Notes: generated by a model not told the origin, from the sequence alone. A stretch of DNA of 64,000 nt from Epiperipatus broadwayi (GCA_028023455.1 JAQFVV010012402.1:12318292-12382291); one strand, 5' to 3'. Positions 11,061 to 23,450 are shown, counted from the first letter of the stretch. Made by a program: numbers and translations.

Positions 11061-12228
11061 TACGTTAAGTATATACATTATACTTGTATTTCAATACTAA
11101 ATTCTAAATGTAAAATAATTAACTGTTGATAGAATTTTTTTTTCACGTATAGGTATAATTTAGATGTTTTACTTTATTTAAATTGTAATTTATAAAATCT
11201 GTTATTTGTCTGATTCTGCTATTTTTTTTTTAAACAAAGAAGATTGGATTAAGGTTTTTTCATGTCATTGTCATATTAATTTAATAAATAGCTTCCAGCT
11301 ATAGAGTTTCTTTAACATGACCTAGATCGACATCTGTAGGATCTTCTGACTGGCTTCTGCTTCTGCGTTGCTCATTGTTAATAATATCTTCTTTTCATGA
11401 AAATAATTATATTATGGACTTCTTTTAAAAGAAAAGTAGAGTTTATAAATATTTTTCTATAATATATTGACAAAAAATTTTAATTGACGTTGTAATAAGA
11501 ATCTTATTTATATATGCATACGTGCATTTTCTTACTCCATTTCAAATATTATAAAATAGTAAATAATATTCATTACAAAGATTTCATTAACTCTGTTGGC
11601 TGTTTGAGATTTATATTCCGAGAGAGAAAAAATCTTTTAAACGTTTAAAATATAAACTAGAACAAAAAGTGAATCCAGTACGTTGAATTATCGGTATATA
11701 TTTATATTCAAAGCCATATTTTCTTTTTACCTTAGGTAGGGCAAATATTTGGCATTAACTTTCTTTTTTTTCATCAAACAAGCAGTAGCGCAGGTTAACT
11801 CCCAAAAATAATAAATGGAGAAATACCTCACAACATAATGTGACGTTACTGCACTCTCTCTTAAACATTGTCCTAGAAAGTTATCCGCTTGCTTATCCAT
11901 ATTTCTGATACTCTCTATATATGTATTTATTATGGGCTATTATAGATTCACATTGATTTGATAATATCACTTGCTAAAATAATTTTGAAAATTTGACAAC
12001 TTATAATATCCAAACAAAATTACGACAGGGACGAGATTTTGTAAATTTTCTTAATCTCTAGATTTTAGCATAATTAAGATTTATTCAAGTAACATTTTTT
12101 ATTAAATTTAATTAACTACACATTAAAAACAGATAAATGCAATTGAGCATATAAAAAATGATATATCTTTATTTTGTGATAAAATTAAAGAGAGAAAAAA
12201 TCAATTTAGTAATATATGTAAATTCAGA
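11061..12228. other. AT-rich sequence, no feature recognised
   Basis: About 1.2 kb with no open frame of note and no recognised repeat. The first 35 bases may be the outer end of foldback copy A. Confidence 0.45.
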
Positions 12229-12300
12229 GCTGCCATGTCCGAGTCTGTAGGTTATAGGGCACAAAAGTGCTTCATTAATAGGAGTACCAAATCATTACAA
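12229..12300 (+). mobile_element. Possible decayed tRNA-like SINE head
   Basis: GTCCGAGTCTGTAGGTTATA resembles a pol III A box of the class II tRNA type, and GAGTACCAAATC about 40 bases later is a weak B-box-like match. No stems could be confirmed and no target-site duplication was found. The call rests on the A-box resemblance alone. Confidence 0.25.
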
Positions 12301-12591
12301 TAATTAATAATATATATATGAAAATGTTTACATTTCAAAATCACTCCATTGTTAGAAATGTGTTCTGATTGCAACCATCAACACTATTTCACTGTGATAA
12401 TTAAATTTATATATAAATGAAAATGTTTAGATTTCTGAATAATTTTTATTTAAACATTCTAACTTATATAAAAATGACACCTTACTATTAATAATTTATT
12501 TAAAAATAAACTAATTTAAAAAATATTGTCTTATAATAATTATTTATAATAGATAATTAGGTTTATCATTCATATAGCTCTATTGTGTGTT

Positions 12592-12662
12592 CAGCATAGC
12601 ATATAGGTAGAATATCAGATGTTGAAATATGGATCTGGGTATTGATTCTGGTGCAATCTTCT
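12592..12662 (+). mobile_element. Decayed tRNA-derived SINE head
   Basis: An A-box-like stretch, TAGCATATAGGTAGAATATC, is followed about 30 bases later by GGGTATTGATTCTGG, which matches the B-box pattern GGTTCGANTCC with few changes. The spacing is that of a tRNA. The sequence aligns by eye with the minus-strand copy at 42307-42382, which supports one dispersed tRNA-derived family. The parent tRNA cannot be named because the anticodon stem has decayed. Confidence 0.45.
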
Positions 12663-13168
12663 CAAATCCTGATAACTTTTTTTTTTAATATTAATATTAT
12701 ATATATATTTAATGGCTGCAGAAAGGAGTTTGCTATTAACTGAAAGGAGACCCTTTGATTCCTCTTGGAGGCCTTAAAGGAACCGAGCAGGGCAAATTCT
12801 TAATGTCCACTCCATACGTTCTTGTCGTTGCTGCTGTTATTACTATGTGATTATTCATATAGTATACGAACATGGATGGGCTGCTCACCAACACGCATTA
12901 GCCAGCGTGGTGAGTTTATTGGCTTTTTACCTCTGAGTTTAAAATCAAGAAACATCATGGTCTTTCTTCTCAGTGCCTGATAAGGCAGAATGAATGTTTG
13001 TGTAAATGATAAATATTTTTCCAATACATATATACAATTATGACAGACAAAAATAAAGCATGGCCCTTATTCCCAGGAGGCTGTAAAGTCACCAACCAAG
13101 GCAGCGGTTGGTGGCCGAAGGCGGAGGGTGCTAAGAATCCCCTGATTGCGGACCCAGGCTGCCATTTG

Positions 13169-15990
13169 ATGACGACTTTTTATTTAGGTACTTACAACTG
13201 CAGATCACTTTCAAGTGAAGGAAGATTGCAAGAATTAGAAGAAGAACTGTCTTATATTAAATGGGACATTATTGGACTTTGTGAAGTTAGAAGAAAAGGA
13301 GAAGAAACAATTGATTTAAAAGTGGACATATACTCTATTATAAAGGCACACATATTGGAAATACAAGTGGAGTAGGATTCATTATAAATAAAAAGTGGAA
13401 GAACAATATTGTGGAGATTGATGGTGTATCGGACAGAGTGGCAAGATTAGTTATACAACTTAATAGCAGATACCAAATGCAGATAATTCAGGTTTATGCT
13501 CCAACAAGTTCTCATAGTGATGAAGTAGTAGAAGATTTTTATATGGATGTACAAAAGGCTTTTGATCAGAATAAACAACATTTTAAAATTGTTATGGGAG
13601 ACTTTAATGCTAGAATTGGTAGACAAATGAAAGATGAAATTGCTGTAGGTAATTTTGGTTATGGTAATAGAAATGAGAGAGGACATAGACTTGTGGAGTT
13701 TGCAGAAAAAGAAAAGCTTTATATTATGAATTCATTTTTTGAGAAAAATGTTAAAAGGAAATGGACATGGAAGCATCCAAATGAAGGTACAGCAGAATTG
13801 GATTATATTTTGACTAACAGAAAATACATATTTCAAGATTGTAATGTTCTTAATAAATTTAACACAGGAAGTGATCATCGATTAGTAAGGTGTAAGTTAC
13901 GTGTTAATGTAAAACTAGAGAGACAAAAATTATTAAGAAAAACAATATTTACAGTTGATGTTCCTAATCTTCAGAAACATTCTAATGAATTTAAATTAGA
14001 ACTTACAAATAGGTTTCAAGTGTTAGGAGATTTTGAACATGATACAGATTTGAATGAAATTAATATGAAAATAACTGATACCCTTTTAAAAACTGCAACA
14101 AACATAGCTGGTAGAAAAAAGCAGCAATTGACTAATAAAATTTCTACTGAGACTAGAGAATTTATGAAGAAAAGAAGGAATATGAAGATATACAAAAATG
14201 ATGTATTAAAAAGAATTGAATATCTCGAATTTTGTAAAATGGTACGGAAAAGAGTTGAAAATGATATAAGAAAGTATAACTGTGAAATAGCAAGGAAAGC
14301 TGTAGAAGAAAATAAAAGTCTCAAAAATGTTAAACAACATTTTGGTATTGGTAGGAAATTTATATCTGCAATAAGAAAAAAGATGGAATTATTACTAAAA
14401 AGAGATGACATCATGAAATTGGTAGAAGATTTTTATCAAGAATTATATAGTAATAAAGAACAAGTACCTCCTATATCTATTACATCTTCCGAATTGCCCA
14501 GAATTTTAAATGAAGAAGTGAGACATGCAATTAAGTGTATGAAGAAAGGAAAGACTCCAGGAAATGATGGAATTATAATTGATATATTAAAAGAAGCAGG
14601 TGAAGAAATAGAAACAATTTTAGCAAAGTTATATACCAAATGTCTAAATGATAAAGATGTACCGGAAGATTGGAAGAATGCAGTAATAATATTAATATTT
14701 AAAAAAGGTGATAAAGAAGATATTAGAAATTACAGACCTATCAGCCTTTTATCAGTTTTATATAAAATTTTTACCAAGATAATTACAACTCATCTACAGA
14801 GAACTTTGGATTTCCACCAACCAAGAGAACAAGCTGGATTTAAAAGTGGTTTTAGTACAATAGATCATATCCAGGTATTGAGAGAAGTCATAGAAAGGAC
14901 AAACAAATATGAGTTGTCATTATGTTTTGGATTTGTAGATTATGAAAAGGCATTCGATTCTATACACATTTCTTCAGTGATTAAAGCATTGGATCATCAA
15001 GGTATAGATCCAGGATATTGTCATATTTTAAAGAATATTTATAAAAATGCAACAGCAACAATTAGATTACATAATGATACTGGAAAAATCAACATTGAGA
15101 AAGGTGTAAGACAAGATGACTCCATATCTCCAAAACTCTTTACAGCAATGCTGCAAGAAGTATTTTGTGGATTAAAATGGGAAACTAAAGGAGTGAAAGT
15201 AAATGGAGAGTATTTAAGTCATTTAGATTTCGGAGATGATGTAGTTGTTTTTGCAAATAATGCTTCAGAGTGCAGGAAATGTTGCAGGAGTTAGCAGATG
15301 AAAGTAGAAAAGTAGGACTAAAGATAAATGTTAAAAAGACTAAAGTAATGTTTAATCGATTTGCTCAAAATATGAAAATAAAGATTGATTATGAAGAATT
15401 AGAAGAAGTTAACAGTTACAAATACCTTGGTCAGATTATTAATACAGATGGAAACATAATGGAGGAAATTAATCATAGAATTAAACTTGGTTGGAGTGCT
15501 TTTGGTAGAAATAACTTGATATTAAAAGGAAATATGCCTATGTGTTTGAAAAGGATGGTTTTAACAAATGTGTTTTACCAGTTCTTACTTATGGATCTGA
15601 GACTTGAACACTTAATAGAAGACAATACAGAGACTCAGACCACTCAAGGAGTATGGAGAGATGTATGTTGGGAGTAACAAGAAGAGATCAAAACGCAATG
15701 TATGGGTAAGACAACAAACAGGTGTTACTGACCTTATTGAAAAAATTAAAAGATTGAAATGGAGTTGGGCTGGTCATATTGCTAGAAGAGATGATAATAG
15801 ATGGACAATTGAAATTTTAAACTGGATTCCAAGAGATTGTAAAAGACCCAGAAAGAGACCACATGTGAGATGGATGGATGAAATAAGAAAATGTGCAGGG
15901 GTGTTGTGGAGAAGAGAAGCTAAAGATCGGAGAAGATGGATTAAACTTGGAGAGACCTTCATCCTGCAGTGGATTGATAATGGTTGATGA
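13169..15990 (+). pseudogene. RTE endonuclease-reverse transcriptase (broken)
   Basis: The product nicks target DNA and copies element RNA onto it. I chose the ATG at 13169 because the endonuclease starts a few residues later (GTYNCRSL); the frame open upstream from 13040 reads leader sequence. Endonuclease motifs: GLCEVRR, VYAPTS, MGDFNARIG (about 13590), LDYILTNR and GSDHRLVR (about 13870). Reverse transcriptase motifs: NYRPISLLS, GFVDYEKAFDSI (motif A, about 14930), GVRQDDSISPKLF (motif B) and LDFGDDVVVF (motif C, about 15225). Motif B has Asp where the family usually has Gly, and motif C has FGDD instead of FADD; the catalytic aspartates remain. Frame changes lie near 13330, 15275 and 15590, and an in-frame stop falls where a conserved Trp follows GSET. 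The C-terminal part (WSWAGHIARRDDNRW, about 15760) is typical of the family. The central 627-codon frame is intact. Confidence 0.9.
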
Positions 15991-16004
15991 TGATGATGAT
16001 GATG
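15978..16004 (+). repeat. (TGA)n 3' tail of the RTE element
   Basis: A run of GATGATGATGATGATGAT directly abuts the right-hand target-site duplication. It is the LINE's own 3' terminus, not an independent microsatellite. Confidence 0.8.
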
Positions 16005-16013
16005 TATTTAATG

Positions 16014-19000
16014 CCAATATTTTTTTACATGTTTTACCAATTTGCTTTTCCTTGGATTTGGACTGTCATAGAATTTATTACTTAGCTAAAAACTCATAAT
16101 TGATCTATAATATTAGCTAAATACATGATGGTCCAAATTTGAGGGAAATAGAATTAGTAAAAAACAATTTTCTAAAAAGATATTGTACACATTTCATTAA
16201 AACAATATTATAATTTAACCCACTCTACTGATGGTAATAACCATATCGCGTCACTAAAATCCATAACTAGTGGGAGAAACCAATTGTTTGATTTTTTTTA
16301 TAATTATTGTCATAACCTATCAATTAGACAAAAGACAGTGAAAGGCATAGTAATGGCTTCTAAAAATTTATCAAATAAACAATGTATGAAGTTACTTCCC
16401 CTAAGTACATGCAAGGTAATTTCTTAACCCCTAGATATCAGATTGTATAGTATAACTAAATTATTATACTGAAAGACTGGTCATACAAAAAAATTAAATC
16501 ATGTTGTAGTGTAAATATTCTATTACTAAAAAAAAATATTTGTGAAACTATCTGTGTTAATAAAAAACATAAATTAGACATGAGAGATTCTGAATGAAAC
16601 AAAGTACAAAACAGGAGTTATTTTTAACTAATTAACATGTTGGTTAGAGTTGACTTAGTTAAAGCTTGTCATTATTTATCACACCAGTACCACTAAAGTC
16701 AGGAAGAGTTAATATGTCTATAAAAAGGTAAATAATTATAATTTTTTAATATTCTATTGTTTTTGTGTTGTTTGTTAAAATTATATAGATTTCATGTTGT
16801 TTTAATTTGCTAATTTTATTTCATGTGCACAATCAGCAGAGAAAAAGTAGGGCCCTGTGCAATATTTTTATGTGGGGATGGGGTCTTCTTTATTATAGGT
16901 ATGATTTTGAATTAATATTTGAGAAAGTAAATTAAAATACATATAATGCAAAAAAATATATTGTATTTTCTTCAATGTTTTATTACAAATCTATTAATAA
17001 CATTGTCCTAATTTTTTTGTATGTGAATTTTGATAGATAAAAATGTTAAGAAAAGAATAGTTCTTGATCTATGTTAATTTCACATTAATATGACCAGAAC
17101 ATGGTGAAACATTTAAGTATATACGTTATATGTGACTGAAAAATCTGAGTTGCCACATAATCAGTGTTTTTATAATTGTATTTACATGTGGTTATACATT
17201 GTAGAGCCTACAATTTACACAACTTTGGCAAAAAAAAAAAGGAAACAGTTTCACTTAGCATATGATAAAATGTTGTATTTTCTGATTTTTCACAAAAGAC
17301 ATTAATCACGCAGGCAAAGAACCTTGATAAATGTGGGGCATTGTGCTATTGTACTGCCCTCAGACTGGTTGTGTTCTTGTGGAATTTAACTTGCACAAAG
17401 ACATCTCTTACCCATTCATGACCTCTGCGTAAATTAATATATGCATTTAATTAATAGTAACTACCCTGTTTTTCTTTTTTTATTTTAATTCAGTGCCTAT
17501 ACTTAATTCATGATTTTAATTATTTTCTAGAACATCAAGATTTAACTGCGATTTACGATAGTGAATTTTAAAATGACATCAATTTTAATTGCTAAATCGT
17601 AAACAATTTTACTAAAAATAAATAAAAGGAATTTTAATTTTTTCTTAAAAAAAAAAAAAATAGCATCAGAAAGTTTAAATCACAAACTTTTAAAAAAAAG
17701 TGTAAATGAAGTTGTTTTTTTTTTTAAAAAAAAAATACTGATTGCTAAATAACCTAACCTACTTTTTAATTAATATTTTTTTTTTCCCATTATGATTTAT
17801 ATAAAAATATTGAAATTAATAATCAGTATGGGAAGAAAGAAAAAAATATTTAATTTTTTATTATTATATAAAATATTATGACAATATTAAAAAGTTTTTT
17901 TTTTAAAGTAAAATCTTTATAATTAATACAATTAAAAGCGTGTGAAGCACTTGAAAGAGAAGCTATAAAGAGCTAAAATATTAAACGCTTAGCGCTTTCG
18001 TTTACATATGTTTTAAATTATAGATTTTCATATTTATTTGTTTTTAAATTCCTTCTTTAATTAAATAACATAGTAAGTCTTTAATAAAAATTTATTGTTA
18101 ATTTTTCTACTTGTTACTTTTAAAAGTAAGTCTATAATTAAAATGTACTGTTAGCATACATAATAGGGTAAGCAAGGATGTAATGCCTAGGCTGCCAATT
18201 GATTTAGTGCTATGTTACTTCATTATGTTGATGCAAATTTTGAATTGTTTGATAATTATTTTAATAGGTATAGAAGATTAATCCATTTCATATGTTTGGG
18301 AATCAGCTACTCTTTGATTAGTAATGCAGATAGAGATAATAAATATTTGGTTTACTTAAGACACCAGTGAAACTAACTATGGCTCTATCAGTATATATCT
18401 AGTATTTGTTATTTAATACTTGTTTTAAGGTTTCAGAAATATGAGAAAATAAAAAATGTATTCTTGAATTATTACAATATATTCTTTTAATCCAGGAATT
18501 AGTAAAACAAGATTTGCCAGATTATTATTAACACAATTTAAAATGTAAAAAATAGACTCCTGTTGCTAAAAATATAATAATAATAATTTGCGATTTCTAT
18601 GACTATTATAGCACATGATCAATGTGTAATCTTAATTCAATAGAGATCATCATCCATTACAACTGGATAAAAAGAAAAAGATCTTCCACTAAAAAAAAAA
18701 ACCCCATTAACTGAAAATTCGTATACTGTTGGAAAAAATTTAATAAGTAAGATGACTCATTATTGATATAATACAAACTCTATGTTTTATTTAAATACTA
18801 CGTGTAATCATTGAAGCTATATTGAAAATGTTAATTGAAAAACAGGACGTTCTTCTATATCTTCACAAAATGTTGCATTTAGATACCAGTGTCATTGTCA
18901 AATTTTATGCTACTTTTGCAAAAATACAATATATTGAATGTTGTTTGAATTTTTAAAATAGTATGAAAATAAATATATAATTAGTGAGAAATTTATTAAT

Positions 19001-19060
19001 TAAATGATTAAAGGCAAATGCACAATTTAATCTGACAAATTTTTCCACAGAAGATATTGT
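16014..19060. other. AT-rich sequence, no feature recognised
   Basis: About 3 kb of AT-rich DNA with long A and T runs around 17640-17730. No coding exon, RNA gene or known repeat copy was recognised. Slightly less AT-rich pockets at 16820-16890 and 17310-17430 could be element shreds but could not be identified. Confidence 0.45.
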
Positions 19061-19420
19061 CAATTGGGATGGGAAGAGATTTCATGAGTTGAAATCATGA
19101 GAGGATACTGCAAGTTTACCAACCATCCATACTGTGAACTCTAACTGTTCAGTTTGAAAAAAGGGTTTCTTATTGCTACTATTTTTTATACTGTGCCAAG
19201 ATAGATTTATTCTGAGTGCAAGGTCAGACTAGTCATCTATTCCAATGAAAGGAAATGTCTACTGACCTCAACACCAGGGGATTCTGACTGTTGCCTGCAT
19301 TGCTGATCTAGTGGCAGAAGCTCACACACAGCAATTGATTGAATATTTTTGGGCTGCAGCCAAATGCAAAAAAGAATTAAACATCACCAGAACTATTACA
19401 ACCTTATCTGGATAATATGC
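19061..19420 (+). pseudogene. LINE reverse-transcriptase fragment, heavily decayed
   Basis: At about 19290-19400 one frame reads VACIADLVAEAHTQQLIE, then a stretch resembling the region just after the palm motif of LINE reverse transcriptases: an ADD-like core followed by AHTE...F..AAK. The catalytic ADD has become ADL and stops interrupt the flanks. Sequence is less AT-rich than its surroundings, as expected for an old coding remnant. The resemblance is to a different LINE lineage from the RTE at 12.7-16.0 kb. Only this short segment is supported, and the outer limits are guesses. Confidence 0.4.
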
Positions 19421-20141
19421 AGGAAATTTTAATATTAGAATGGCAGCAGCAATCTGAACTGCTTTCTAGCCTTTCTTTAGGTCATTCATCAGACTACTTG
19501 TCACTGGTAAAAGAGGTAAAACCAAATAAAGATTCACTTTACTCTCTTTTTTTTTTTGTACTTTGTTTTCAAAAACAACAAACCCTTTATTATTTTGTTG
19601 GGGATTCTTTTTCTTTAGATTTTCTATTACATTCCACTCCTTTTTATTATTGTTATTAAAATTTTTTTAAAAAGCTTTGAAGAAAAAACAAAAAGACAAA
19701 AATGTAATTTTATATTCTATTTTTTCATTAAAATTACACATCTCTTTACTAGTTGTATTTTAGTATATTTTGACAATAATTTTATATTCATATTAGTTGG
19801 GTTTTTTAATATTACCGTTTCGGAAACAAAAAAAAATCACATTAATTTTTTTGTAAAATGTTTGTAATTTTCAAAAAATATTCCGTTTATCGATTAGATT
19901 ATTCAGTATGGATTCAATGATTCTGCATGATTTGCAAATAGAATATAGAATACATTCTGTGTCAGTACTAGTGGCGTTATATTCGTATGATTTAAATAAA
20001 TAAAAATGAAAATTTAATGCTTTTTTTTTTTTTATTCTAAGAAAAAGAACTTTAGATATTGAAGTGGAATTTTTCCACCTCATAATAAAATATATTTTAT
20101 TTGTATTAAGTTATAATTTTGTATATTTAATATTTAAATTT
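19421..20141. other. AT-rich sequence, no feature recognised
   Basis: T-rich and A-rich low-complexity DNA. The 80-codon plus-strand frame at 19417-19659 is hydrophobic low-complexity and judged to be chance. Confidence 0.45.
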
Positions 20142-20998
20142 AAGTATATTGTCTATACTAAACTTAATGTAATTAGAAGTGACTTGAACTCAGACTTTCA
20201 AGTTTCTTACTACAATGCATTCCATCTTATATAACTGATACACATGACCACAGACACTTGAAAAAGAAAAATGATCTCCAATATATGTATTTTGTACTGA
20301 ACCAGCATTCATCAGTTAGTCTAAATTACCATCTCTCATACATATACACAATCAGTGCTCAGTTTACATTAAGATAGAAAATCTTCAAACTTTAATGGAT
20401 TAGCTTCAATTTTCTCTGCCCTCCAAACTCTTAAAGCCATCCATATCATTGAAAATCCGATGATGGAACTCTCAAGTCCTTTTTGAAGCCAATATTCTTG
20501 TTATACCCATCTTCACTTTAAGTTACCCTGACTCCTCACATAGAACTTTAATATGTCCCCTTCTGTGTATTTAAATGGACATATTAAGGTACTATATATG
20601 AGGGGTCAGAGTGACAAAGTCAACATGGGTATGACAGTAATATTGGCTTCAACAAGTTCTTTGAATGTTCATTATCACATTTTCTATGATATGGATGACT
20701 GAAGGGTGGGAGGGTGTAGAAGATTTAAGCTTGTCCATTAAAGTTTGTTGGAGATATGCTATTTTAATATAAACTGAGCACTGGTTGTATATATGTGTCA
20801 GAGATGGTGATCTAGACGAACTAATGAGTGCTGGTTCAGCACAAAATATGTGTATTGGAGATCATTTATTTTTTTCATATGTATATGGTCATGTGTTCTA
20901 ATTGTATAAGATAGAATGTATAGCTGCAGGGATCTTGAAAGTCTGAGTTCAAGTCCTTAGTAATTATGTTAAGTTTGCTATAGACAATATACTTATAC
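20142..20998. mobile_element. Foldback element, copy B (about 857 bp, most complete)
   Basis: Outer ends pair AAGTATATTGTCTATACTAA on the left with TAGACAATATACTT on the right. The next stretch pairs CTTAATGTAATTAGAAGTGA with its complement, followed by CTTGAACTCAGACTTTCAAG on the left and CTTGAAAGTCTGAGTTCAAG on the right. Inside, AAATGATCTCCAATATATG and GAACCAGCATTCATCAGTTA have inverted partners. The middle carries CCCTTCTGTGTATTTAAATG. No open frame is present. This copy defines the family limits best, and the non-coding palindromic structure fits a non-autonomous foldback or MITE-like element. Confidence 0.8.
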
Positions 20999-21019
20999 TA
21001 GAGTATTACATATTCAACC

Positions 21020-21105
21020 TGAATTCTACCCATCTCTCTTCTGTGTATTTAAGAGGATATACTAAGGCCTTTTATGTGAAGAGTCAGGATGATTTAAAGT
21101 CCCTT
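21020..21105. repeat. Duplicated piece of foldback copy B centre
   Basis: The run CTCTTCTGTGTATTTAAGAG and the following ATACTAAGGCCTTTTATGTG plus GTCAGGATGA resemble the centre of copy B at about 20555-20615 in the same order. It may be a tandem internal duplication thrown outside the element or a second truncated copy. Confidence 0.5.
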
Positions 21106-21593
21106 ACAATTTTGTATATTATATATATTTATTAATGAAACCTATATAATTTATAAATAAATATATTGACTAGATTGATTAAGCTATATATAGAATAATA
21201 AAAATCTGCTTAAATTAAAGCTTAATTATACTTTGTAATATTAAAGGGGGGGGGGATATGTTCCATTATAAAAAACAATTATCGATAATGAACCTGATTG
21301 AAATCCAGTTCAATGGTGTTGTTATTAAACAAAAAAAAAAAGAAATTTATTAAGCTTTTAATTTTAATTAAACGTTTAGGGTTTAAATTTTCATTATTAT
21401 TTAAAAAGAATGCGTGTATCAAAACACAAGCGTTTATATGTAAAACGGATTTTTTTTAAAAATGTTTTTCGATTTATTTTAAAATAGTTTTCATATACTG
21501 CCTGTTTTTAAATCCATTTGATTTAAAAAACAGCCTGGCTAGCTAATTACATTCCTGTTGCTTTTATTTTAATTATTGTAACCGATTTTTATA
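21106..21593. other. AT-rich sequence with a G10 run
   Basis: No gene-like feature. A run of ten G at about 21245-21254 stands out against the AT background. Confidence 0.45.
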
Positions 21594-23450
21594 GCGGAGA
21601 TTTGATTTTTATATTGTTGTTTTCATTTCAATAAACCCTGGGTAGAATTCTTAGATAGATTGAGCGGGAGATTAATATTTGCCCTGCCTAAGGCGTAGAA
21701 ATTGGACAACAAGTAAAGTGTTTCATGGGAAATGGAGCAACGTATAAATAGCCCTGAAAATTTTGAGGGTCAGTTAATTCATTGTTCGTTGATAGACAAG
21801 CTGTTTATCAAGTGAGAATTTATATCAGTGCGGACATTTAATTTCTTAAAGGACATCAGCTGTGATTAAATACTTTTGCCTGTAACAAAATGAAAAATTC
21901 TATACTTGTTACCACCACCTGAATGGCTTGCTAACTCCACAAAAGACGGATCCCTGACTTCCAAGTTTGCTCCAGTAATGCCTTGAACACCTAAAAGAAG
22001 CCGGAACCTCTCTACATCTACCTTGCTGCCTAAAGAACCTGAAAATGAACTTAAGTAAAAGTGCGCACTCTACGTGAACTTTGTTTTACCGAAAGGTAAC
22101 TATTTTCATTTTTATTCTTCCCAGGGTAAATTAATTCTCATTAAATCTCCGCTCAATCTAATCATAAATATGTCTTCTTAAATCAATATAGCCTCGTATC
22201 TAATATCTGCTGTGTTTTCCAATATTTTATAGTGTGTCTTGGAATCTTAGTTTTAAGCTTCCAATTTGCTTTCAGTTTTGTTTATTGGAGAGTGACGAAT
22301 GAGTTTTATATTTTATGCCTCGCTTTTGTAAATGCTTTAGCAGTCTTGTATATATATATATTTATGCTTACCTGTAATTATTTAGTATTCAATAATTAAT
22401 TTTATACTCTATGTTTGCCCTCTTGCTAAACCTCCAAAACTCTTTTGGCTGATGACTTTATTGTCTAATTTTCTGCAGGTGGAGATTTTGTTTCTAATAT
22501 CTCTAAAAGCGGAAATTAGAATTGTGTTTTTCTTTGTAATTTTATAAGTCATCAGCAGGAAGATAAAATTTATCCTTTCTTAAATTACAGGTGAGCAATA
22601 CTTTCGTTCTGCTAGAGTATTTAAACTTTTGATATTTCGTACTCATGTGCACTCTCCGATAGATTTCTTTTTGTAGTTATTATGTGTGCTTTAAATTTAT
22701 CAGAGCGTGTACTCAGAATTTGTTTGTAAGTTTATTTTCTTTTCTTTATTTGCTGGGGCAGATGTAACTGTTTTTCTAATCATTTACTTGTCTCTTATTG
22801 GGACCATTAATTATTAATTTTAAAGTAATTTTCGCCAATCGTTTGGCTGGGATTCACCAGTTTTAATTGCTTCTTCATTTCAGTCATGTTTGTCGGTTGT
22901 TCTTGAGGTGGATCAATCACCGTTATTTTAAATGTAGTAATAGGTGCAGCTCATACCGATATAAGGACATTCGAGGTCTGACCAATTTTCAGATCTCGAA
23001 CAACTCATCGGCGCTGGATTCTTTGATCTATTTCAGGGGCATATGGTTTAAATATCTGAAAGTGAAAACCAATGTTTAGGTGAATCCTCTGCTGAATGAA
23101 ATTTGCTTCCTCCCTTTTAAATTTGTTTATTAGAAGATCAGTCAGTCTGTCATAGCTTTGCCTTTAGTATGTCTGGTACACGCCTGAGTTAACCCCCATC
23201 TATTGTGGCATAAACTTATATTTAATAATTTATTGTCTCATAATAAAATTTATGAAATATGTTTAAACTTAATTTGGCTGACGTTTGTCTTTGTGCTTTT
23301 GTCTCAATTGTCTAAACAATTTAAGATCTCTTGTTTCTCCCTGAGTCTAGTCGGCGCAAACCATCATCATCATCTATTCTGATCACAGTAAACAAATTTT
23401 CCAGACACGTAGTGGTCTGGTGGCGCCCTCTGTTTCAGAATAGATTGAGT
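21594..23450 (+). other. Less AT-rich module, possible LTR or noncoding first exon (copy 1)
   Basis: About 1.85 kb whose base composition is visibly more balanced than its surroundings. It contains a TATA box plus initiator (21743-21775), then a possible 5' leader without long frames, a donor-like AAG|GTAACT at about 22096, acceptor-like tracts ending in TTTTCTGCAG (about 22480) and CTTCATTTCAG (about 22884), and a right edge TGGTGGCGCCCTCTG at about 23418. Short blocks (GGAACCTCT...CTGCCT, CAGGGTAAAT, TGGYGCCCTC) recur in the same order at 45.3-46.3 kb, so it is more likely a dispersed element such as an LTR and leader than a unique host gene. The 70-codon frame at 22867-23079 is not recognised. 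Confidence 0.35.
21743..21775 (+). promoter_or_regulatory. Pol II core promoter: TATA box and initiator
   Basis: TATAAATA (21743-21750) lies 29 bases upstream of the A in TCAGTT (21770-21775). That spacing and the TCAGTT initiator are the standard arrangement in arthropod core promoters. A start site is predicted near 21772 on the plus strand. It would drive the module described at 21594-23450, whether that is a retroelement LTR or a gene's first exon. No downstream coding frame could be linked to it. Confidence 0.5.

Larger units (their letters stand above)
12715..16004 (+). mobile_element. Full-length RTE-clade LINE, frameshifted
   Basis: The element is bounded by the 9-base direct repeat TATTTAATG (12706-12714 and 16005-16013) and ends in a (TGA)n run, as RTE-clade LINEs typically end in short AT-rich tandem repeats. 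The length of about 3.29 kb fits a complete RTE element. In order it holds a 5' leader of about 450 bases, an apurinic-type endonuclease, a reverse transcriptase, a C-terminal domain and a very short 3' UTR. The clean ends suggest a relatively recent insertion. Frameshifts now break the single long frame. Decayed pieces of the same family lie at 31055-31350, 31980-32335 and 53220-53575. Confidence 0.9.

Noticed and set aside
13040-13168. Upstream extension of the LINE frame from the Met at 13040
   Set aside because: The sequence before 13169 reads as 5' leader (Gly/Trp/Pro-rich, no endonuclease similarity). The endonuclease begins right after the Met at 13169.
13447-14639. Minus-strand open frames over the LINE
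   Set aside because: They are antisense shadows of the endonuclease-reverse transcriptase frame and have no family resemblance.
19417-19659. 80-codon frame after the LINE shred
   Set aside because: Phe-rich low complexity produced by T runs; no continuation of the reverse-transcriptase similarity.
21238-21254. G10 run as a regulatory G-quadruplex
   Set aside because: A single homopolymer run without further G tracts nearby cannot form the usual intramolecular four-tract structure.
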